A stretch of DNA of 64,000 nucleotides from Stackebrandtia nassauensis DSM 44728 (GTDB lineage Bacteria > Actinomycetota > Actinomycetes > Mycobacteriales > Micromonosporaceae). The stretch covers positions 6,076,001 to 6,140,000 of the forward strand of contig NC_013947.1 of the NCBI RefSeq assembly GCF_000024545.1, given 5' to 3'. Shown in pieces: positions 59,107 to 64,000 of this stretch (positions are counted from its first letter, which is position 1; each line of letters begins with the position of its first letter). The position numbers and the translations under genes are program-made. The notes under the pieces were generated by a model. The model was not told where the DNA came from and made no database searches. It worked only from the letters and a program-made list of their open reading frames with translations.

Positions 59107-60468
59107 ATGACCGGGTATCTGCCGCAGCGGTCGTACTTCGCCGAACGGGCCTGGCTGTCCAGTACCGACGGTCTCGTCGAGAACGTCAGGATCGACGTCG
59201 TCGCCGGGATGATCGAGTCGGTCGTCGTCGGTGAGGCGGCGCCCGCCGACGCGGTGCGGCTGCCGGGTTTCGTCATGCCGGGCCTGGTCAACGCGCATTC
59301 GCACGCGTTCCACCGGGCGCTGCGGGGCCGCACCCACGGTGGTGGCGGCGACTTCTGGACCTGGCGCGAGCAGATGTACACCGTGGCCCGGCGCCTGGAT
59401 CCCGACAGTTATCGCGCGCTGGCGCGGGCGGTCTACGCCGAGATGGCGCTGGCCGGGATCACGACGGTGTGCGAGTTCCACTATGTCCACCACGGTCCCG
59501 ACGGGGTGCCCTACGAGGACCCGGCCGCGATGCCCCAGGCGCTGGCGCAGGCGGCGCGCGAGACCGGGATGTTCCTGGTGTACCTGGACACCTGCTACCT
59601 CCAGTCCGATGTGTCCGGTACGCCGCTGTCGGGGCCGCAGCGGCGGTTCGGGGACGCCGGGATCGAGGCGTGGCTGGAGCGGGTCGAGGCCGTCAAGCTG
59701 GCCCGTCCGGGGCCGGACGCCCTCGGCGTCGCGATCCATTCGGTGCGGGGCTGCCCGCCCGAGGCGATGCGCGCGGTGGCCCGGTGGGCGCGGGAACACG
59801 ACGCGCCGCTCCACATTCATCTGTCCGAACAGGTCAAGGAGAACGAGGACTGCGTGGCCGTCCACGGCCTCACCCCCGCCGGACTGTGCGCCGAGACCGG
59901 GGTGCTGGGCCCGGAGACCACCGCCGTGCATGCCACCCACCTGACCGAGGCCGACATCCGGCTCTTGGGCGATTCGGGGACCATCGCGGGTTTCTGTCCC
60001 ACGACCGAACGCGACCTGGCCGACGGCATCGGACCGGCCGCCGCGCTGCGTGCCGCCGGGTCACCGCTGTCGCTGGGTTCGGATTCGCACGCCGTCATCG
60101 ACCTGTTCGAGGAGGCCCGCGCGGTGGAGCTGAACGAGCGGCTGGCCACCCAGCGGCGCGGCATCCACGGCGCCCCGGCGCTGTTGGCCGCCGCCACCGA
60201 GGGCGGCGCCGCCAGCGCGGGCCTGTCGCGGCGCGCCGGGCGCATCGCCGAGGGCCACTACGCCGACTTCGTCGCCGTGGACACGTCCTCGGTGCGGCTG
60301 GCTGGTGCCGACGACCCCGTCGCGGCGGTGGTGTTCGCGGCCTCGGCCTGCGACGTCACGCACGTCGTGTCGGGCGGCGAGGTGATCGTCGAGGATGGAC
60401 GGCACACGATGGTCGACGACGTCGCCGGTGAGCTGGCGTCCGTCGTCTCGGCGCTGTTCGCGGACTGA
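59107..60468 (+). CDS. hutF: Formimidoylglutamate deiminase
   Basis: This zinc amidohydrolase of about 453 residues deiminates N-formimidoyl-L-glutamate to N-formylglutamate in histidine degradation. Metal-site motifs are NAHSHAFHRAL (near 66-76), HIHLSEQ, HATHL and LGSDSHAVIDLFEEAR. ATG at 59107 with GGAGGAAGG about ten nt upstream was chosen; a GTG at 59068 would add 13 residues. It is downstream of the AllC-like gene, consistent with a two-gene histidine-catabolic unit. The other hut genes are not in the window. Confidence 0.9.
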   Translation: MTGYLPQRSYFAERAWLSSTDGLVENVRIDVVAGMIESVVVGEAAPADAVRLPGFVMPGLVNAHSHAFHRALRGRTHGGGGDFWTWREQMYTVARRLDPDSYRALARAVYAEMALAGITTVCEFHYVHHGPDGVPYEDPAAMPQALAQAARETGMFLVYLDTCYLQSDVSGTPLSGPQRRFGDAGIEAWLERVEAVKLARPGPDALGVAIHSVRGCPPEAMRAVARWAREHDAPLHIHLSEQVKENEDCVAVHGLTPAGLCAETGVLGPETTAVHATHLTEADIRLLGDSGTIAGFCPTTERDLADGIGPAAALRAAGSPLSLGSDSHAVIDLFEEARAVELNERLATQRRGIHGAPALLAAATEGGAASAGLSRRAGRIAEGHYADFVAVDTSSVRLAGADDPVAAVVFAASACDVTHVVSGGEVIVEDGRHTMVDDVAGELASVVSALFAD

Positions 60469-60535
60469 CGTTCGCGCGTGTCCGCACCCGAACGGAGGGT
60501 TGCGCCGGTTTGCGCGTCCGCTCCACACTTGACGC

Positions 60536-60883
60536 ATGAACGAGCTGTTCTCCTTCAGTAGCTTGATAACCCTCCAGGGGTCGGCCGCGGCGGCGGTGCT
60601 GGTTCCCAACGTCATCGGTTATTTCGCTGGCCCGAAGTTCGACAAGTACCGCAAGTGGATCTCGCTGGCCATCGCGATGGCCCTGGCCTACACGGCCGCG
60701 TTCGTGGCCGGGGACGGGGCGTTGACCTGGGTGGTGGCGTTCCTCAACGGCCTGCTGATCTTCGCCTCGGCGGTGGGCCTGAACCAGTTGCCCCGGCGCA
60801 ACCGCAGCAAACCCGAGAAGAAGTCGGACGAGGAGGAGGCGACACTGCCCAGGCTGCCGAAGTTCTTCACGTCCTGGACCTAG
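60536..60883 (+). CDS. Small membrane protein
   Basis: This 115-residue protein has three likely helices (about 9-30, 41-59 and 62-82) and a basic then acidic C-terminal tail (RRNRSKPEKKSDEEEATLPRLPKFF). It is not recognised, and the layout could be holin-like. No good Shine-Dalgarno is seen, and no other phage gene is present. The stop overlaps the convergent MFS stop as CTAG. Confidence 0.65.
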   Translation: MNELFSFSSLITLQGSAAAAVLVPNVIGYFAGPKFDKYRKWISLAIAMALAYTAAFVAGDGALTWVVAFLNGLLIFASAVGLNQLPRRNRSKPEKKSDEEEATLPRLPKFFTSWT

Positions 60884-62133
60884 GACGCGGCAACGGGAAC
60901 CGCCTCGACCGTCACGGGCCGGGAGCGCTGCGCCCACCGGGCGACCGGCGGCACGGCGAGCCCGACGAGGGCGAACACGGCTCCCAACAGGACCCAGCCC
61001 GGCAGCCCCCAGCCGATGAGCATCGTGGTCAGCACGGCGGGGGCGATGATGTCGGCGATCTGGAATCCGGTGTTGTACAACCCCTGGTACTGGCCCTGCG
61101 CGTGGGCTGGGGCCAGATCGAAGGACAGGCCCCAGCTTCCCGACGCCTGCAACAGCTCCCCCATCACGTGGACCAGGACGCCCAGGCCCAGGATCACGAC
61201 CGCGAACCACATCGACCGTCCTGCCGCCAGCGCGTACAGGACGCAGCCGCCCAGCAGCAGGATCCCGGCGGTGCGCTGCGCCTTGGCGGCGCCGGTGACG
61301 GTGCCGCTGCTTCGGCTGGCGCGCACCTGAAGCGCGATCACCATGACCGTGTTGATGACGCCCAGCGCGCCCATGATCCAGGCGGGGGCCTCAGTGCGCT
61401 GCACGATCCACAGTGGCAGCGCCACGTTGAACACGGCGTAGTGGACGGTGAGGATCGCGTTGAGGGCGGTCAGCATCAGGTACGGGCGGTCCTTCAGCGC
61501 CGTGACGATCGACTCCGAGGCGGCGGCGGGCAGCGGCGGCAGTGACGGTACCCGCAGGATGAGCAGGGCGCCGCCGCCGATCAGGGCCGAGGCCACGGCG
61601 ATGAGTCCCAGGTAGACCGGCCGGGTGTCGTAGTACAGCGCGACGCCCGCCAGCGGCGCGCCGATCGTCCAGCCCACATTGGTCACCGCGCGCAGGTAGG
61701 CGCGGGTGCGCACCCGCTGTTCGGGCGGGACGCTTCCGGCGATGAGCGCGCCGCGCGAGGCCTGTTGCGAGGCTTGCAGGAACGCCACCAGGCTCGCGAC
61801 CAGGACGAAGCCGAGCCACGAGGTGACGAGGAAGTAGCCCAGCAGGCTCGCGGCGGCCAGCAGTCCGAAGGTGACGGAGATGTTGCGCGGCCCGATCTTG
61901 TCGGCCAGCCACCCCATGGGCACCCCGGCGAACAGCCCGACGACCGCGGCGATCGTCAACCCCAGGCCGACCTGTGTGGCCGTCAGCCCGACGGACTTGT
62001 GGAAGAACACGACCGAGGCGGTCATGAACAGTCCGCGCCCGGTGGAGAACACGAGGGTCGCGTAGGTGAGGGCGCGGGCGGGTCCGGGGTCGGGAAGCAG
62101 CTTCTTGAGGCGGGAGGTCGAGGCTGGGGGCAT
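60880..62133 (-). CDS. MFS transporter
   Basis: This 417-residue, 12-helix major-facilitator protein has the motif-A loop GVPMGWLADKIGPRN between helices 2 and 3 and a long hydrophilic mid-loop. Substrate unknown; drug or metabolite efflux is likely. TAGCGT lies 6 nt before the ATG (leaderless type), and a palindrome upstream suggests control by a TetR-like repressor encoded elsewhere. Confidence 0.88.
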   Translation of the reverse strand: MPPASTSRLKKLLPDPGPARALTYATLVFSTGRGLFMTASVVFFHKSVGLTATQVGLGLTIAAVVGLFAGVPMGWLADKIGPRNISVTFGLLAAASLLGYFLVTSWLGFVLVASLVAFLQASQQASRGALIAGSVPPEQRVRTRAYLRAVTNVGWTIGAPLAGVALYYDTRPVYLGLIAVASALIGGGALLILRVPSLPPLPAAASESIVTALKDRPYLMLTALNAILTVHYAVFNVALPLWIVQRTEAPAWIMGALGVINTVMVIALQVRASRSSGTVTGAAKAQRTAGILLLGGCVLYALAAGRSMWFAVVILGLGVLVHVMGELLQASGSWGLSFDLAPAHAQGQYQGLYNTGFQIADIIAPAVLTTMLIGWGLPGWVLLGAVFALVGLAVPPVARWAQRSRPVTVEAVPVAAS

Positions 62134-62146
62134 GAGCTCACGCTAG

Positions 62147-62162
62147 CAGTACGGACGTACTG
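62147..62162. promoter_or_regulatory. Palindromic operator upstream of the MFS gene
   Basis: CAGTACG-GA-CGTACTG is a perfect 7+2+7 inverted repeat just upstream of the MFS -10 box. It has TetR-operator geometry, but no regulator gene is adjacent. Confidence 0.6.
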
Positions 62163-62231
62163 TTTTCCAGTTCGTTCTCGGTGAGCCTGGTCACCGGCCC
62201 GTCAGATGTCCACAGTGCTTAGGTGTCGGGG

Positions 62232-63182
62232 TCAGCCCTCGCCCAGGCCGCCCGCCAGCGGCAGGTTCCGCCAGTGCTCCATCGCTTCCTTGAGGCCGTC
62301 CAGCATCGGCGGCATCTGCGGCACCATCGCCAGGCACGCCACCACCTGAAGCATCCGCGTCGAGGTCAGCACTGCCAACAGCCGCTCGTCCAGGGTCCGC
62401 ATCCCCAGGGCCTGGGCCGCCTCGTTGTAGGCGGCCTCGCCGTCGGGGCCCACCAGGGTCAGGTCCCACTCCACCGGGCCCAGCGTCGGATCCTCGAAGT
62501 CGGAGTACAGCAGGCCGTCGGCGGTCGGGATCATGTTGAACGGCGGCGAGTCGCCGTGGATCGGCCGCACCTCCGCGTCGGGGAACGCGCGCGCGAATCC
62601 CTCGGGCGAACCGAGGACGGGCTCCAGCAGTTCCCACTCCGCGCGGGCCCGGTCGAGATCGGCCGCGTCGATGAGCTCCGGCATCGCGCCGAGCTCGTCC
62701 AGACAGGACGGAATCATGTCCAGGACGGACATGAACGACAGTTGCCCGGGATAGTCGCGCAGGTTATGGTGCAGCTTCGCCGCCGCCGCGGCGTTGGCGA
62801 CGTAGTCCGGCTCGGCGGACTGGTCGTGCTCGACGAACTGCCAGAACGTCATTGAGAACCCGTTCCGCCGCACCGGTTCGGCGGGCACCAGCGGGCTGGG
62901 CGTCACGACCGGCAGCCCCTGCCGCGCCAGCCAACCGGCCACGTCCAGTTCGAGGCGCTGCCGCTGCGACTGGGTGTCCAGGTCGGTCAGGAACGTCGGC
63001 AGCACGGTCGGCATCCGCACCACGACCGGCGAGGGCTTGAGGTGGACGACGACCGAGAACGAGTCGTACAGGACCGTCGGTTCGGTGACCTCCAGGCCGA
63101 GGTCCCGGCCCGCTTCGGCGGCGGCGGTGAGCGCTCGTTCGGTGCGATCGGCCAACTGCTCCGGCGACATGAATTCGGACAT
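62232..63182 (-). CDS. APH-fold phosphotransferase-like protein
   Basis: This protein of about 316 residues has the aminoglycoside-phosphotransferase/choline-kinase fold. The Brenner-type catalytic loop is HGDSPPFNMI (Asp near 211), and the metal-binding segment is YSDFEDPTLGPVEWD. The N-terminal nucleotide-binding part is divergent. The proximal substrate is not predictable; it need not confer resistance. The ATG at 63182 has CAGGA seven nt upstream, against a GTG two codons earlier. Confidence 0.83.
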   Translation of the reverse strand: MSEFMSPEQLADRTERALTAAAEAGRDLGLEVTEPTVLYDSFSVVVHLKPSPVVVRMPTVLPTFLTDLDTQSQRQRLELDVAGWLARQGLPVVTPSPLVPAEPVRRNGFSMTFWQFVEHDQSAEPDYVANAAAAAKLHHNLRDYPGQLSFMSVLDMIPSCLDELGAMPELIDAADLDRARAEWELLEPVLGSPEGFARAFPDAEVRPIHGDSPPFNMIPTADGLLYSDFEDPTLGPVEWDLTLVGPDGEAAYNEAAQALGMRTLDERLLAVLTSTRMLQVVACLAMVPQMPPMLDGLKEAMEHWRNLPLAGGLGEG

Positions 63183-63215
63183 CGGCACATCCTGCCACGT
63201 CGATGGCCGCGCCGG

Positions 63216-64000
63216 TCAGGCCGTCGATGCCCCGGCCGTGTCGGTGGTGCGGCCGGGTTGCCGCATCCGGGCCAGGACGCCTACGGCGACACCGGTTCCG
63301 GCTCCCAGCGCCGCGACCGTCAACACCCGGGTGAGATCGCCGCCCCACGGGGTCGGGGTGATCGCCGCCGACAGACAGGACACATGCGACAGTCCCGACA
63401 GCAGTGCCAGCGCGGCGGCCGCGATGCCCAGCGCCAGGTCGGCGGCCGAGCCGCGGCGCAGCGCGTAGACCGCCGCGCCCACCCCGGCCACGCCCGCCAG
63501 CAGTTGCCAGGACTGGTTGACCACCAGTGCCGCCAGCCAGCCGGTCTCCAGTTCGGCCGAGGTGACGGCGCGGCCGACGGCGTCGGCGATCGCGGCCAGG
63601 CCCAGCACTCCGACCAGGCCCGCCACCGGACGCAGGTCGGCGGGTTTGAAGGTGGCCACGAACAGCCCGCCCGCCAGCAGCAGCGCCGCGGCCCACCAGG
63701 TGGCGGCGGCGGGTGGCGGCACCCACTCCACCGTGCCCGACACCGTGTACAGCTGGGTGCCCGAGCGCAGCGGGATGTCCCAGTCGAGCACCTTGTGGGG
63801 CCGGGACGGGTCGGCGGTCACCACCGGCGGCGGCTGCGCGTTCATCCAGCCCGCCCGGTGGTCGTGCCAGCGGATCACCGGCTCGTCGGAGACCTTGTCC
63901 CACTCCGGCGCCAGCGCCGGGGACGCGGCGGCTGGCACCCGCGCGTCCGGGTCGGTGGTCTCGTTGAGATACGACGCCGGGGAGTTGACGTTGACGAAGA
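63216..64000 (-). CDS. Membrane protein with N-terminal extracytoplasmic domain, 5' end missing
   Basis: The reading frame is open to the right edge, so the start lies outside the window; about 261 codons are visible. The visible N-terminal part contains IRWHDHRAGWMNAQPPPVV and looks extracellular, with an HDHR that could bind metal. About five helices follow (from about residue 105 of the fragment). It is not recognised for certain; similar-looking proteins occur near copper-handling genes. Confidence 0.75.
   Translation of the reverse strand, partial: FVNVNSPASYLNETTDPDARVPAAASPALAPEWDKVSDEPVIRWHDHRAGWMNAQPPPVVTADPSRPHKVLDWDIPLRSGTQLYTVSGTVEWVPPPAAATWWAAALLLAGGLFVATFKPADLRPVAGLVGVLGLAAIADAVGRAVTSAELETGWLAALVVNQSWQLLAGVAGVGAAVYALRRGSAADLALGIAAAALALLSGLSHVSCLSAAITPTPWGGDLTRVLTVAALGAGTGVAVGVLARMRQPGRTTDTAGASTA

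Noticed and set aside
60536-60883. Holin of a prophage
   Set aside because: Size and charge fit, but there are no other phage genes or attachment sites nearby.
1-64000. CRISPR array, insertion sequence or rRNA operon
   Set aside because: No regular repeat-spacer pattern, transposase motif or rRNA sequence was seen.

Overview
The window is high-GC actinobacterial chromosome, with GTG and TTG starts, Shine-Dalgarno-preceded genes mixed with apparently leaderless ones, and paired XRE/DUF5753 and DUF397 genes. It also holds a DUF574-type methyltransferase, DUF2516 and the 33-residue ribosomal protein bS22. The gene order isomerase ... HTH protein - bS22 - epimerase - acyltransferase recalls the Rv0498-Rv0502 neighbourhood of mycobacteria. 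The overall set fits a filamentous actinomycete such as a Glycomycetales or Micromonosporales relative; the genus is a guess and was not checked. No insertion sequence, prophage, CRISPR array or rRNA was seen.

Layout. 1-12.8 kb is mostly housekeeping or envelope: a class A penicillin-binding protein (cut by the left edge), a PhoD phosphatase, metG, a TetR/SDR pair, a secreted M28 peptidase, a protein O-mannosyltransferase and tRNA-Ala(CGC) with its own hairpin terminator. 12.8-40 kb is accessory and rich in one-component regulators, each beside a small enzyme or transporter. These are MarR/esterase, ArsR-SRPBCC-VOC-ECF, TetR pairs, three separate RibD-C/DHFR-like proteins, XRE/DUF397, and a DUF574 methyltransferase. 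They continue with a YhgE/Pip-MMPL operon in which the MMPL protein carries a C-terminal P-loop ATPase-like domain, then PadR/permease, DGPF/ECF42, an Rrf2 (RsrR-like) regulator divergent from an NmrA-like SDR, and TetR/DHFR. Last comes a drug-efflux MFS preceded by a possible 21-codon leaderless ORF. 40-44.6 kb is a sugar ABC importer (two permeases and a lipoprotein) with its LacI regulator and matching operator arms in the promoter. 44.6-55.3 kb is conserved core: a Cys-rich protein, an isomerase, CGNR, proline dehydrogenase, XRE/DUF397, a membrane zincin, the HTH-bS22-epimerase-acyltransferase block, DUF2516, a hydrolase and EI24. 55.5-57.7 kb is an unrecognised three-gene cassette resembling type VII secretion substrates. 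57.8-60.5 kb is AllC-like plus HutF (histidine degradation). 60.5-64 kb has an MFS transporter, an aminoglycoside-phosphotransferase-fold protein and a membrane protein cut by the right edge.

Regulation can be read directly in many places. There are perfect or near-perfect inverted repeats in divergent promoters (MarR, ArsR, two TetR, Rrf2, LacI, MFS). About sixteen genes have a TANNNT box 6-8 nt before the start codon, which suggests leaderless mRNAs. Several convergent pairs share a 4-nt TTAG or CTAG overlap of their stop codons.
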